Shown in pieces: positions 1 to 9,506 of a stretch of 40,997 nt of DNA (the stretch's first letter is position 1; every line of letters starts with the position of its first letter). The notes beneath the pieces are model-generated. The model was not told the origin of the DNA. It did no database searches and worked only from the letters and a program-made list of their open reading frames with translations. The position numbers and the translations under genes are program-made. The stretch is from an uncultured Candidatus Saccharibacteria bacterium (GTDB lineage Bacteria > Patescibacteriota > Saccharimonadia > Saccharimonadales > Saccharimonadaceae). The stretch lies in NCBI GenBank assembly GCA_948663575.1, contig CAPNAV010000007.1, forward strand, positions 1 through 40,997. The letters are read 5' to 3'.

Positions 1-48
1 ATTCGCGCTATCCCCCTCCGCTGCCTAGTCTCTACTAATAATGGATAA
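1..48 (+). pseudogene. Partial silent cassette, 3' end only
   Basis: Only the last 15 codons of a cassette are inside the window. They read IRAIPLRCLVSTNNG and stop at TAA (46-48). The final block PLRCLVSTNNG-stop and the following TAATGATAAA match the ends of the cassettes at 18.7, 20.5-21.4, 33.4-34.1 and 40.3-41.0 kb. The piece is promoterless and its start lies to the left of the window. Confidence 0.75.
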
Positions 49-308
49 TGATAAAAACATTGGCGCCCGCATCGAAGCGTTCTTTTAAACTTTATTTCTC
101 ATTCGGCGTGTGTTTAATAAAGAGAAGCTTTCTTAAATCCCCCCAACAAGAGAGGCCTACAATGTAAAACACCACCCACTCGCCATCGCAATAAACCCCT
201 ACACTCTCCCCGCTACAACCTCGTCGCCATGCGACACAAAATCACCACACCCTCGCACATCGACCAACCAGAAACAACAATACGACACATAAGTCCTATT
301 CTTGTTTC

Positions 309-385
309 TGGTGATTCCGGCGGGAGTCGAACCCGCGATTTTCTGGATGAGAACCAGACGTCCTAGACCACTAGACGACGGAACC
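309..385 (-). tRNA. tRNA-Glu (CTC)
   Basis: Read on the minus strand the gene has a 7-bp acceptor stem GGTTCCG/CGGAATC, a T loop GTTCGACTC, an anticodon stem TCTGG/CCAGA with loop TTCTCAT (anticodon CTC, codon GAG), discriminator A and an encoded CCA (309-311). A TATAAT box preceded by TGA (395-400) sits just upstream and should set transcription start a few bases before the mature 5' end. Confidence 0.93.
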
Positions 386-394
386 AACATCCTA

Positions 395-400
395 ATTATA
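395..400 (-). promoter_or_regulatory. -10 box of tRNA-Glu
   Basis: TATAAT on the minus strand with an extended TGA immediately upstream, 9 nt before the tRNA 5' end. Confidence 0.6.
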
Positions 401-442
401 TCACACAATCACCACTAGTAAACCCCCAAAATCCCCACCGCC

Positions 443-2392
443 TTATTCCGTCTCACCACCAGTATCTTTATTACAAACCCCATTCTCCCAAGTTCCACCT
501 TCGCTGTTGCACTTCTCCTCTTCGCTCGGTTCAGGAGCCTTCGCATTCACGGTAATTGTTACTGATCCAGTCTTTCCATCGACCGTCGCCGTAATCGTCG
601 CCGTTCCGGCTCCTACCGCCATAATACCGCCATTAGCATTCACCGTCACAACGCCAATATCACTACTACTCCAAACTACATTCTTATTAGTGGCATTCGT
701 TGGTAAAACACTCGCACTACAACTCGTTCCGGCACCTTCCTCTAGGGTCGTAGCGCTACAGCTTACTGTCACACTGCTAACCGGCACCGTCGTTGGCTCA
801 GACGCTTTCACTGTTAGTCTAAATTGCGCCGTCTTGCCACTTATTGTATCTCTTACGGTGATAGTGGTTGTTCCAGAGTTCTTAGCCGCACAACTCAATC
901 TCCCTTGAGACGCATTTGATACCATGCAATCAGCCACTGACGAATTTATATTACCAGCTATTTCCAAATTAATTTTAGCGCCACTCGGAGTTACACTTAC
1001 CACAAACTCTGCCGAACGATTCACCTCAACCTCACGATCGCCAATCGTCAGCCCTGTAGCCTTAGTTTCAGTGTTGCTTGATCCGCTACCTCCACCATTA
1101 CTATTTCCGTTACTACTTCCGCCCCCATTATTCGTTGTTGGCGTCTGAGTCTTCTCCCACTTCGCAACCAAGACGATATTCTCATCGATAATTGCAGGAA
1201 ATTCAAACTTCTCGCCATCTTTCTGCCATTCCACGAAAGTATAACCATCTTTTGTTGGCGCGATTGGCGCACTCGTGATCTTACCTTTTGCTACCTCGAG
1301 CGGCTCAATTTCTGACCCGCCATCCGTATCAAACGTCACTGTTACAATCTCCGTATTCTCATGAGCCTTCCATTTCGCCACAAGAATCATATCTTCATCG
1401 ATAGTCGTCGCATCAAAATTAAATGCCGAACCAGAATACACCCACCCCACAAAATCAAACCCTTCTTTAGTTGGATCTGCTGGCTGCAAAACCGTCTGAC
1501 CGCAAACCACCTCCTCGCTATCTATATTCGACCCGCCATTAGACTCGAATTGCACGGTACAGTATTGAACCTCGCCCCGCCCCATCAGCCACACTATTAC
1601 ACCCCCAATCAAGCCCACTACCAGCGCTACCGCCACTGCAATCAAAGTCGCTTTAGGCTTCGAGAACCGCGGTTCTCCCGCGGCAAGTGTCTTTTTTGCT
1701 TTTGAATCAGTTCTCGCCCGACCGCCTAGCATAGCGTCAAGATCATCATCCGAAATCTCACTATCCGCGTTCTTATTATTACTATTCTTACTCATATTCG
1801 ACCGTACTGTCGCATCCATTACCATACCGGACATCGATTTCGGACCTGCTTTTCCGCCTACAACTTGCGCTTTTGGCACGGAAAGAGTCTTAGCAACCGG
1901 CTTTTTTGCTAATGATTCATTTGTTTTCTTACTTACCGCTACTTCACCTGACAAAACATCCGCTACACCGGAGATCTTCTCCGCCTCCGTTATCCTACCA
2001 TTATCAGCGGTCTCTGTTATCCCAAGAATCTTTGCCGGCAAAACCACGCTCTCCGTTTTCTTCTCATCGGGCTCTTTTTCTTCCGTAACTGCAATGCTCT
2101 TAGCTGGTTTAGAAACTTTTTTAACCCCTGCTTTAGCTTCCGGCTTTTTTTCTGCTTTCTTTTTTGTTTCAGGTTCCACTTTCACCGACTTTTCTTCTGG
2201 CACGTCAATAATCTTCGCACTCTTAGCCAATTCACTGTTACTAGCAGTACCCTCGTCACCCGTTTCCGCCACTTCTTGATCAATCGGCACCGCCACTAAT
2301 TCATCTTTTTTATCACCCATAACTTTTTCCAACCCAACCTCACTATCCCCTTGAGGTTTGTTCGCAGTTTCTTTTACAATTATTTTGCCCAT
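443..2392 (-). CDS. Large surface protein with InlB B-repeats and Ig-like (BIG2) domains
   Basis: A protein of about 649 residues that is probably anchored in the membrane and exposed outside. The first 245 residues are rich in Lys, Glu, Ala and Val and low in complexity. One membrane segment follows (about 248-271, AVALVVGLIGGVIVWLMG). Next come two Listeria-Bacteroides (InlB B) repeats, each with the VxFxxxGG...P.kxGyxFxxW...l.AkW pattern (about 277-410), then a Gly/Ser/Asn-rich linker and two Ig-like domains. The second, beginning VSSVTVSCSATTLEEG, has the BIG2 signature vtWsSS...VTV..nG.i.avgaGtaTItat. The tail contains CNSEGGTWENGVCN. ATG 2392 was chosen over an in-frame TTG at 2401. The gene is divergent from der. 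A role in host-surface contact is inferred; no enzymatic motif is visible. Confidence 0.85.
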   Translation of the reverse strand: MGKIIVKETANKPQGDSEVGLEKVMGDKKDELVAVPIDQEVAETGDEGTASNSELAKSAKIIDVPEEKSVKVEPETKKKAEKKPEAKAGVKKVSKPAKSIAVTEEKEPDEKKTESVVLPAKILGITETADNGRITEAEKISGVADVLSGEVAVSKKTNESLAKKPVAKTLSVPKAQVVGGKAGPKSMSGMVMDATVRSNMSKNSNNKNADSEISDDDLDAMLGGRARTDSKAKKTLAAGEPRFSKPKATLIAVAVALVVGLIGGVIVWLMGRGEVQYCTVQFESNGGSNIDSEEVVCGQTVLQPADPTKEGFDFVGWVYSGSAFNFDATTIDEDMILVAKWKAHENTEIVTVTFDTDGGSEIEPLEVAKGKITSAPIAPTKDGYTFVEWQKDGEKFEFPAIIDENIVLVAKWEKTQTPTTNNGGGSSNGNSNGGGSGSSNTETKATGLTIGDREVEVNRSAEFVVSVTPSGAKINLEIAGNINSSVADCMVSNASQGRLSCAAKNSGTTTITVRDTISGKTAQFRLTVKASEPTTVPVSSVTVSCSATTLEEGAGTSCSASVLPTNATNKNVVWSSSDIGVVTVNANGGIMAVGAGTATITATVDGKTGSVTITVNAKAPEPSEEEKCNSEGGTWENGVCNKDTGGETE

Positions 2393-2510
2393 TACAACCA
2401 ATATACCACACCAGTATTTAAAAATAAAGTTCTAACGCTTTAATTATAGCTCATTTTTCACTCAAGTTACCAATTTTATAACATTTTCACAATATTTTGC
2501 CAATTTATGC

Positions 2511-2516
2511 TATAAT
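2511..2516 (+). promoter_or_regulatory. -10 box giving a leaderless der mRNA
   Basis: TATAAT with extended TGC (2508-2510) ends 6 nt before the der ATG at 2523, so transcription should start at or next to the A of the start codon. No Shine-Dalgarno sequence is possible in that space. Confidence 0.7.
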
Positions 2517-2522
2517 CATACT

Positions 2523-3956
2523 ATGAAAAAATTACCTATCGTTGCGCTTATTGGTCAAACTAACGCCGGCAAATCTAGCCTACTTAATCGTTTTGCCCAC
2601 AAAAATATCGCCATCGTTGCCCGCGAAGAGGGAACTACGCGCGACAACGTCATCACGCGCATCGATAATAGATTCATTCTTATCGACACCGCCGGGCTCA
2701 AAGATCCGTCTGATGATTTCGAAGCTAGCATACAAGATCAAATTGAAGACGCCATCGAAAATGCCGATTTAATCCTGCTTACCATGGATAGCTCCAAATA
2801 TCCTGACGACAAAGATAAACAAATCGCCAAAAAAGCCCTCAAATCTCGCAAACCAGTTTTATTGCTTCTTAACAAGTCCGACCTCGGCGACAGCCTCTCC
2901 GAATCGGAATTTCTCCGCCTCGGCATCAAATCCAGCGAAACTTTCCGCGTCTCCGCCACCACTGGCCAAGGCATCAAAGACCTAAAGTCCGCCATCCTCG
3001 AAAATCTCCCGCAAGCTCAAAAGACCGATATAAATACTCCACCTCGCACGGAATCGTCTTCCAACTGGACTGAATCAGATTCTTTAGATGAGAAGAGCTC
3101 CACCGAATCCCAAACGAACGTAGATTATTTACATCAACCTTTAAAGCTTGCTCTCATTGGTCGCCCGAATGTCGGTAAGTCATCTCTATTTAACTCCCTT
3201 GGCAAAAAACAGCAGGCCATCGTTAGCTCCCGTCAGGGAACCACGCGTGACATTAATCGTATCAATGTTAAATACCATAGCCGCGATCTCGAAATCCTCG
3301 ACACTGCCGGCCTCCGCAAACCCGGCAAACGCGAAGTCGGCATCGAAAAATTCTCCGCCCTTCGTACTCTCGCTGCCATCGAGGAATCCGACATTTGCAC
3401 ACTCCTTGTCGACGCCACCGAGCCCCATTCCAAACTCGACCAATCTCTCGCCGGCCAAAGCATCGAAGCTGGCAAGGGAATTATCGTCATCTTAACCAAA
3501 GCCGACCTCGTTGACGACACCGACGAAATTCTCGACAAGCTAGAACAAGATTTTAACTTTTTGCCATACGCCCCCGTCCTCATCACTAGCAGCGTCACCG
3601 GCCAGAACGTCACCAGACTCTTCCAACTCGCCCTAGAAATCGATGCTACCCGTCATCAAGAAATCAAAACCTCCGAACTTAACAAAATCTTAAACGAAGC
3701 TATCATCGAACATATTCCCGCCGGTCTCAAAAACACTCGCCCCAAACCTAAATACATCGTCCAAACTGACGTTTGCCCACCTTGGTTCGTGGTTCACGGT
3801 CGCGACCTTGGCTTACTCCACTGGTCATGGAAACGCTTTCTGGAACGCAAGATCCGCGAAAAATACCCTTTCGTTGGCACACCTATCATGTTTAGTTTTC
3901 GTAACGACCAAGGCGACCGCAAACAGGATTCCAAGAATAATTCCAAATTAGACTAA
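2523..3956 (+). CDS. der: Ribosome-assembly GTPase Der (EngA)
   Basis: 477 residues with the two tandem Era-like G domains and C-terminal KH-like domain that define Der, which acts in 50S ribosomal subunit maturation. G domain 1 has P-loop GQTNAGKS (residues 11-18), switch DTAGLKD and NKSD. G domain 2 has P-loop GRPNVGKS, DTAGLRKPGKR and TKAD in place of the usual NKxD. The C-terminus contains PKPKYIVQ and a basic region ending in a lysine-rich tail. A Ser/Thr/Glu-rich linker of about 40 residues joins the two G domains and is longer than in most homologues. The start is leaderless (see 2511-2516), and a hairpin terminator follows the gene. Confidence 0.96.
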   Translation: MKKLPIVALIGQTNAGKSSLLNRFAHKNIAIVAREEGTTRDNVITRIDNRFILIDTAGLKDPSDDFEASIQDQIEDAIENADLILLTMDSSKYPDDKDKQIAKKALKSRKPVLLLLNKSDLGDSLSESEFLRLGIKSSETFRVSATTGQGIKDLKSAILENLPQAQKTDINTPPRTESSSNWTESDSLDEKSSTESQTNVDYLHQPLKLALIGRPNVGKSSLFNSLGKKQQAIVSSRQGTTRDINRINVKYHSRDLEILDTAGLRKPGKREVGIEKFSALRTLAAIEESDICTLLVDATEPHSKLDQSLAGQSIEAGKGIIVILTKADLVDDTDEILDKLEQDFNFLPYAPVLITSSVTGQNVTRLFQLALEIDATRHQEIKTSELNKILNEAIIEHIPAGLKNTRPKPKYIVQTDVCPPWFVVHGRDLGLLHWSWKRFLERKIREKYPFVGTPIMFSFRNDQGDRKQDSKNNSKLD

Positions 3957-3985
3957 CATCATCTTCAAAACATCACCAAAGCATC

Positions 3986-4015
3986 AAAGGCCGCCGTAAA
4001 AAGGCGACCTTTTAT
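3986..4015 (+). terminator. Rho-independent terminator after der
   Basis: Stem AAAGGCCGCC / GGCGACCTTT with a short A-rich loop, followed by a T-rich run. It lies 30 nt after the der stop. Confidence 0.65.
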
Positions 4016-4149
4016 CTTTAGTTGAAGGCTCCTACTAACCGACGCGTTACGAAATCGAGCCTAGCCGGTCGAAAGATTTTCGACCAACCCTTTCTTGCGA
4101 ACGCAAGCTGAACATAACAAAGTATACTTGTTTCGTGAGTCCTTTTCGA
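4016..4149. repeat. Hairpin-rich intergenic element
   Basis: Contains consecutive short perfect inverted repeats: GGTCGAAA/TTTCGACC, CTTGCG/CGCAAG and AACAAGTATACTTTGTT-like (minus strand). The style resembles the hairpin-rich segments at 11.98-12.13 and 21.77-22.01 kb, and the minus strand contains TAGTAGGAGCC. No ORF is apparent. Relation to the other elements is a resemblance only. Confidence 0.35.
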
Positions 4150-4707
4150 TCATTCATATCTGCCAATCTCTTTAGCCAATGTCCATCGATTATCTAACTC
4201 TTTTCTAGCATCATCAGATCTAGTCCCACCCTGCATCATATTACCACCAGATTTTATCGCCAGATCTATTCTTAGGGCTACATTCTCGCGAATCATATCC
4301 GCTATCACCTGCGCCAAGACATGCGCCAAAGTCTCGTCAATAGCTGAACTATACATACCATAACACGCTACGAGCACATTAGTCCAGTAGTCCTCTCGGT
4401 GAGAATCGGCGTACAACGCATGCATCGGCCCATCTGTCTCATCTTCCTGCAGCCGCTCAATTACATTGCAAATCCTCACCCACGATTCTGAATCCTCAAT
4501 CTCCGGCACAGCCCGCTCACACTCCAATCCAAAGAATCTACAAACTACATCCTCATAACTGCATAGATAATCGACATAGTCAGCCAGCAACCTTACTGCG
4601 TACTTCGGACAATCAATCTCCGGCCATTCACCATAAACCGCATGATAAAGATTTTCCGTCGGAGTCCTCGTTTCGTCAAAGATTAATTTTTCTTGCATCT
4701 CACGCAT
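4150..4707 (-). CDS. Hypothetical soluble acidic protein
   Basis: 185 residues when started at ATG 4707, which follows a strong GAGAGGAGG ribosome-binding site. A longer in-frame start at 4731 lacks such a site. The protein is acidic, predicted soluble and mostly helical, with no signal peptide, membrane segment or motif I can assign (for example LYHAVYGEWPEIDCPKYAVRLLADYVDYL). It stands alone between der and a small membrane protein. It belongs to the class of orphan genes here that have leaders with strong Shine-Dalgarno sites. Function unknown. Confidence 0.7.
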   Translation of the reverse strand: MREMQEKLIFDETRTPTENLYHAVYGEWPEIDCPKYAVRLLADYVDYLCSYEDVVCRFFGLECERAVPEIEDSESWVRICNVIERLQEDETDGPMHALYADSHREDYWTNVLVACYGMYSSAIDETLAHVLAQVIADMIRENVALRIDLAIKSGGNMMQGGTRSDDARKELDNRWTLAKEIGRYE

Positions 4708-5050
4708 ATAAGCCTCCTCTCTAAGCAACAAAATTTTGGTTCCTCAGGCAAAATTTCAACCCTTTACCGTGATTATAGCACAATCCACCCCGTTCTCCCC
4801 TTAAAATCCCGAGATTCAACTCTAGAAAGTCCGTTTATCACAAAAAACGTCGACCAAGATCTACTAGTACTAATTTCAAATTCTAGCAAAAGCCCGCAAT
4901 CACCCCACTTTCTATTTATTCCATAACAATGTTGTAAAAATTACAACATTTTCCCACTACGCCAAAGCACTTGACGACATCGCAATCTATCCTCTCCTTT
5001 TGCATTTTTCTTGCAAAAAGCCGGCCCATTCGCCAGCTTTTTAAGTTTTG
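4708..5050. other. Intergenic region with one perfect palindrome
   Basis: No credible gene. It holds the 4707 gene's leader, non-coding sequence, and the palindrome at 4928-4950. An ORF across 4941-5147 is a shadow of the membrane protein beginning at 5326. Confidence 0.5.
4928..4950. repeat. Palindrome AATGTTGTAA-N3-TTACAACATT
   Basis: Perfect 10-bp inverted repeat with a 3-nt loop, followed by TTTTC on the plus strand. The same arms and the same 3-nt spacing occur at 16470-16492, and a shorter version (TGTTGTA/TACAACA) lies inside dprA at 22998-23016. It could be a weak terminator, an operator or a dispersed palindromic element. Confidence 0.6.
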
Positions 5051-5326
5051 CTAGTGTCCGATCGTTACCTGTCGCACGATTGCAGCTAATGGCGCTAATA
5101 ATACCAGCGCCAAAATCCCCAGCAATCCACCCAAGAACCTCTGGCAAGCCGCTCGCCCTTCAAGAACCACCGAGTCCGCTTTACTGATAATTTTCATACT
5201 TGCGCAATAGCAAAGCCAGAGCAGTAATATCAGGCATACTGATATTACACAGCCCCACGTTTCGCTAACCGGCGCCAATATTCTGTCAAACCACACGACA
5301 AATCGTTCCACATTTTGACGAATCAT
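5051..5326 (-). CDS. Small two-TM membrane protein, unknown
   Basis: 91 residues from ATG 5326, preceded by GGGGTGAG as a ribosome-binding site. Two hydrophobic segments are clear: WGCVISVCLILLLWLCYC and FLGGLLGILALVLLAPLAAIV. Between them is a short charged loop. No family recognised. The gene lies 76 nt downstream of the dus start region on the same strand but has its own leader. Function unknown; likely inner membrane. Confidence 0.55.
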   Translation of the reverse strand: MIRQNVERFVVWFDRILAPVSETWGCVISVCLILLLWLCYCASMKIISKADSVVLEGRAACQRFLGGLLGILALVLLAPLAAIVRQVTIGH

Positions 5327-5402
5327 TTTCTCACCCCTTACCACAAACTGTTCACGACGTCAAAAAAGTACCACCGCCTTACGTTTTACAGTTTAACATG
5401 CC

Positions 5403-6434
5403 CTATTTGTCGCCGTCAACTTTCTGCCCCACTACCTCACGCACTTCATCCGTAGTCTTGCATTCCATCATTTTTGCTCTGAGCTCCGCCGCACCGTCAA
5501 ACCCATGCACATAAATCTTGAAATAATGTTTCAACGGCTCAAACGCCAACCCTCGCACCTTCCCGTCCATTTTTAAAGCAAACTCCGGATTTTCCCGCAT
5601 CAGTTCCGCCTGCCTGGCGCAGTGTTTCATGTCTTGGGCATCAAAAAGCTCCAAATGCCGTCGCAAAAGCGCCATCAGCTCCGCTATAGTCGGCACATGC
5701 TCCGTAAAACAATATGGATTCTCAAACACTCCCCGTCCAATCATCCACCCGTCCACGCCAGGGAATTGTATTTGCAATTCTCGCGTATGCTCAAGATTTT
5801 TAATATCGCCATTTATCACTAATTTCGTCTCCGGCGAAATCTCATCTCTCATCCGCAAAATCTCCGGAATCAATTCATAGTGCGCCGCCACTTTTGACAT
5901 TTCTTTGCGCGTCCTCAGATGCACAGTCAAGGCCGCAGGCTTTTGTTTCAAAATCACCGGCAACCAATCACGATATTCCTCTACAAAGCTATACCCCAAC
6001 CGCGTTTTCACCGACACTGGCAGATTCGTCGCCGCCCGCGCCTGTTCCAAACATTCCACCGCTAACTCCGGCGTCTTAATCATCGCCGCCCCGCCTCCCG
6101 CCGCGTTCACATGCCGATCCGGGCAACCGAAGTTCAAATCCAACCCAGCAAATCCCATCTCCTCCAGCGCTGCCGCCGTCTCGGCAAAATGCTCCGGATT
6201 CTTGCCCCAAATCTGCGCAATAATCGGCGCATCGCTGGGCGCCACTTCCAGCCGTTCCAGCGCATTAAATCTCCCCTTCTCCGACGCAAAACTCGATACG
6301 TTCGTAAACTCCGTAAAAAACAAATCTGGCCGCCCCGCCTGCACGATCACCTGCCGGAAAATCACGTCAGTCACCCCTTCCATCGGCGCCAACGCCGTAA
6401 ACCCATGCGGAAGTTCCGCCCAAATATTCTTCAT
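5403..6434 (-). CDS. dus: tRNA-dihydrouridine synthase (Dus family)
   Basis: 343 residues from ATG 6434. It is an FMN-dependent TIM-barrel enzyme that reduces uridines in the tRNA D loop. Visible Dus signatures are APMEGVTD near the N-terminus, LNFGCP with the catalytic Cys, PVSVKTRLGY, LTVHLRTR, VINGDI and WMIGRG. A longer in-frame extension upstream (to 6521) is rejected because a TATAAT box (6441-6446) lies only 6 nt before ATG 6434, a leaderless arrangement shared with other housekeeping genes here. Substrate position on tRNA cannot be told from sequence. Confidence 0.93.
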   Translation of the reverse strand: MKNIWAELPHGFTALAPMEGVTDVIFRQVIVQAGRPDLFFTEFTNVSSFASEKGRFNALERLEVAPSDAPIIAQIWGKNPEHFAETAAALEEMGFAGLDLNFGCPDRHVNAAGGGAAMIKTPELAVECLEQARAATNLPVSVKTRLGYSFVEEYRDWLPVILKQKPAALTVHLRTRKEMSKVAAHYELIPEILRMRDEISPETKLVINGDIKNLEHTRELQIQFPGVDGWMIGRGVFENPYCFTEHVPTIAELMALLRRHLELFDAQDMKHCARQAELMRENPEFALKMDGKVRGLAFEPLKHYFKIYVHGFDGAAELRAKMMECKTTDEVREVVGQKVDGDK

Positions 6435-6440
6435 TCCCAT

Positions 6441-6446
6441 ATTATA
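6441..6446 (-). promoter_or_regulatory. -10 box giving a leaderless dus mRNA
   Basis: TATAAT on the minus strand preceded by TGT. It ends 6 nt before ATG 6434 and abuts an earlier ATG at 6440, which could therefore not be transcribed. Confidence 0.65.
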
Positions 6447-6522
6447 ACACATTCTCCGCGTCATAATAACACAAACCAACGCACGCACGGCAAAACCCCG
6501 CCCGCAGGCGAGGTTGCACATT

Positions 6523-7185
6523 CTAAAGTTCTTTCAGCGCGAGCTCAGGCTTCGTCAAATCTCTATAATATTGTGTTGTGCATTTCCAGCGCTCGCCATT
6601 CCAGCGCATCCGACGCACTATTGCCTCATCATTGCACCACTCATTCTTCACTACTACATTCAACTCACCGCCCTCGCTATATTGGAGTTTGTAGGAAATC
6701 ACCATATAGGGCGCTTTTTCGCTCGACGCACTAATCTTCAGCTGAAAAGCCGCATTTTTCATCTCACCAAAATCGCAGATAATCTCTTCCTCACCGTAGC
6801 GACACTTCCTCGCTATTTTCATAGGCCTTCTTTCTATAAAAGCCTCCCTGTACTCTCTCGACCAAATCGGGTCTTTCCACGACATATGCGCAAAAGACAA
6901 CCTTAATTCGGTCGGTGAAATTAGCATAGCATGATACAAGCGCCACACCTCATCACTGCCATCCAAAATCTGCGGCAATCGCTCCATCACTTCCGCATTT
7001 TCCAAGCCGCATCCGCCCATCTTGCACTCCCCAAGCGGCGATTCCATCAGTCTCATGCAGCCCCCGTCCGCAGACAACGAAAAAAACTGCAGAAAATCAT
7101 TAAAACTGTCATTCAGCGACATCGGTATCATACGCTCTATGATATCATTCACGATGTCACCATCATAATATGGTTGAACTATCAT
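6523..7185 (-). CDS. Hypothetical protein, soluble
   Basis: 220 residues from ATG 7185, with a near-perfect AAGGAGG site 7 nt upstream. No membrane segment or signal peptide. The C-terminal half (about 125-215) alternates short hydrophobic strands with charged turns and resembles a beta-rich fold (KISASSEKAPYMVISYKLQY...VVVKNEW). The N-terminal half is helical, with a Cys/Gly-rich patch GECKMGGCG. I recognise no family. A self-contained orphan gene between dus and htrA. Confidence 0.7.
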   Translation of the reverse strand: MIVQPYYDGDIVNDIIERMIPMSLNDSFNDFLQFFSLSADGGCMRLMESPLGECKMGGCGLENAEVMERLPQILDGSDEVWRLYHAMLISPTELRLSFAHMSWKDPIWSREYREAFIERRPMKIARKCRYGEEEIICDFGEMKNAAFQLKISASSEKAPYMVISYKLQYSEGGELNVVVKNEWCNDEAIVRRMRWNGERWKCTTQYYRDLTKPELALKEL

Positions 7186-7442
7186 TTCTCGCCCTCCTTC
7201 ATAACCACTTTCACTCTTAGCGGCCTCTTTGCAACCTCACCTTACATCGAGCAAATCAACATCAACAATTACCATCTCAAGCGCCTCATGATGCATTATC
7301 CCTACTTCATCTCCCTTCTAAGCTCCTTGCTCGGCCACCAGCACTAATTCAGCCTATCGCACATTATACAACACATCATCAGATTCATCAATACCCCAAA
7401 CCGCCGACTCAACGTCGACGGTTTTTGCATGCTCAATTTTTA

Positions 7443-8675
7443 CTATTCTTCGTAAGCTCCGAGTGTCAGATTCACTGCAACCTCTTTACCGCCGCGCAGC
7501 ACTACCAGCTGCACCGTATCGCCAGGCGCATATTCGCCCATCAACGTAGAAATGGAACTTGCGCTACCTATACTTACTCCGTTCAATTTCACGACAATAT
7601 CCCCCTCTTTCAAGCCCGCTTTATCAGCCGGACTCCCCTCAATCACCGCGCTAGATCCCGAATCAGCATGGATATACGCACCCGCCGACACTGGCAAATC
7701 ATACATCTTCGCTACGTCTGGAGTAATGTTAATATAGCGCACTCCAGCATAAGCTCGTTTCGCCTCACCGTTTTGGATAATATTCTTAAGCATCCCTTTG
7801 ACGCTAGAAATCGGAATTGCAAAACCAATCCCATCCGCATCGGTACTCGTGGCTGTATTAATACCAATCACCTCGCCGGCTGCATTCACCAACGGCCCGC
7901 CCGAGTTACCCGCATTAATAGCCGCGTCCGTCTGAATCATATCCGTCAAACTCTCGACACTCGAATAATCACTATTCGCCGCAAGCAGCGACCGCCCCGT
8001 TCCAGAAATAATCCCCGCCGTAATTGTATTCTGATATTGCCCCAGCGCATTACCAATCGCAATTACTTGCTGACCAATAATAATAGTCTTAGAATCGCCT
8101 AGTGTCACCGTTGGCAAATCCGACGCGTTCGGAATTTTCAAATAAGCCACATCATTAAAAGGATCCATCCCAACAAGCTCTACGTTATCAAAAGTTGTAC
8201 CATCATCCAGCACGATACTAATATTACGCGCCCCCTCAATCACATGCTTATTCGTAATCACATATCCATCCGCCGTCACAATCATCCCTGTACCAGCCGA
8301 CGTTGATGTTGAAGATTGACCAAACCACCCCGTCGTTCGAGTCTCGGTAATAATCGATACCACCCCCGGCGATACACGCGCCGCTACGTCCGCAATCGAT
8401 CCCTCAATAAAATTCGCCGAATTGCCATCCGCACCATTACCATAGTTAAAAGTAATCGGCTTTTCTTCTGCCGCATAATTAATCACCGACAGCGTCAAAG
8501 CACTACCGCTCGCCGCCAACGTAATTAGCAACATAATCGCCACAAAAACCTTAAACCCTACATCCGAGCTTTTAGCTTTTTTAGGTTCAGGCTTCGCAAC
8601 AATTTGAATAGGCTGCTCAGCAACCTGAGAGGGGGCAGTAGCTTTAGTAGTATCTTTTGAAACTTCTTTCGACAT
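7443..8675 (-). CDS. htrA: HtrA/DegP-like serine protease with PDZ domain
   Basis: 410 residues: a cytoplasmic Pro/Lys-rich N-terminus, one membrane anchor (about 43-66, VFVAIMLLITLAASGSALTL), a trypsin-like protease domain and one C-terminal PDZ domain. The catalytic triad is visible as His in TNKHVIEG, Asp in FNDVAYLKI and Ser in GNSGGPL. The PDZ carries ADKAGLKEGDIV. It should degrade or refold misfolded proteins outside the membrane. The start has an AGGAGA site. It follows the 8708-9493 membrane protein by 32 nt on the same strand, so co-transcription is likely. Confidence 0.95.
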   Translation of the reverse strand: MSKEVSKDTTKATAPSQVAEQPIQIVAKPEPKKAKSSDVGFKVFVAIMLLITLAASGSALTLSVINYAAEEKPITFNYGNGADGNSANFIEGSIADVAARVSPGVVSIITETRTTGWFGQSSTSTSAGTGMIVTADGYVITNKHVIEGARNISIVLDDGTTFDNVELVGMDPFNDVAYLKIPNASDLPTVTLGDSKTIIIGQQVIAIGNALGQYQNTITAGIISGTGRSLLAANSDYSSVESLTDMIQTDAAINAGNSGGPLVNAAGEVIGINTATSTDADGIGFAIPISSVKGMLKNIIQNGEAKRAYAGVRYINITPDVAKMYDLPVSAGAYIHADSGSSAVIEGSPADKAGLKEGDIVVKLNGVSIGSASSISTLMGEYAPGDTVQLVVLRGGKEVAVNLTLGAYEE

Positions 8676-8707
8676 TGTGTCTCCTATAAATAATTATGAT
8701 ATTTAAA

Positions 8708-9493
8708 CTAATGAATATAAAAACTTGGCTCGCTAAATTGCGTTAATAAAATCGCAATCACCACAATACCAAAAATAATTGGCAACGCCACATGCTTAAA
8801 TTTCAACTTGCTACCACGTTTCGCCATCTCCGACTGCACCTTAAAATAAGTAAACAACAAAAGCGTCAAAATTATCGCCAACTGAGACACGCAAATACCG
8901 GTCGTGCCAAAGTTATAAATAATCAACCACGAATGCGCCAGCCACGCAATTTCCGCAGAAAATAACCCACAAACCAGCGAAATCAGCGACGGATCGCTTT
9001 CATTACTTTGTACTAGAACATGGTGCGAAGCTGCATATCCAATAATAAACTCCGCCGCCACTAGTACAATCGAATCCGTAATCGCTGCAAAAACCGTAGC
9101 TGTTGTGCTGCCAATCAGCACTGCAATCAAAGCCTGCACAATCGCAAAAGTATGCGACGAACGCGGCTTAATCACGATCAACCATAGCGAATATCCCACC
9201 ATCAACACAAAATGCACAATCATAAACGTGCTGCCCGCCGCATAAGCCAGCAACACACAGCTAATCCCGACAATAAAATCCACCAAGCTCGACCGTATAT
9301 TCAACAGCCAATAACGATGGTTCACCGCAAATACTCGCCACTTAGAAACCACAATCAAAATCAAGCCGATAATACAACTACCAGTCACCACCGTAATCCC
9401 GATCGAGACCACCGCAAGCAAAATATTCAACACAATATGCAACAAAGAGCTAATTGCATTGCGACTCTTACGAATAAAAATGTAGTCAGCCAT
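8708..9493 (-). CDS. Polytopic membrane protein, unknown
   Basis: 261 residues with about seven or eight hydrophobic segments running from IVLNILLAVVSIGITVVTG to VALPIIFGIVVIAILLTQF. No conserved catalytic motif that I can assign. It starts at ATG 9493 with a leaderless arrangement: TATAAT at 9501-9506, 7 nt upstream. It is upstream of htrA in a probable operon and divergent from lepB, so an envelope role is plausible but inferred from context only. Confidence 0.75.
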   Translation of the reverse strand: MADYIFIRKSRNAISSLLHIVLNILLAVVSIGITVVTGSCIIGLILIVVSKWRVFAVNHRYWLLNIRSSLVDFIVGISCVLLAYAAGSTFMIVHFVLMVGYSLWLIVIKPRSSHTFAIVQALIAVLIGSTTATVFAAITDSIVLVAAEFIIGYAASHHVLVQSNESDPSLISLVCGLFSAEIAWLAHSWLIIYNFGTTGICVSQLAIILTLLLFTYFKVQSEMAKRGSKLKFKHVALPIIFGIVVIAILLTQFSEPSFYIH

Positions 9494-9500
9494 ATGTTTT

Positions 9501-9506
9501 ATTATA
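9501..9506 (-). promoter_or_regulatory. -10 box, leaderless membrane-protein/htrA transcript
   Basis: TATAAT with extended TGT on the minus strand, ending 7 nt before ATG 9493. Confidence 0.6.
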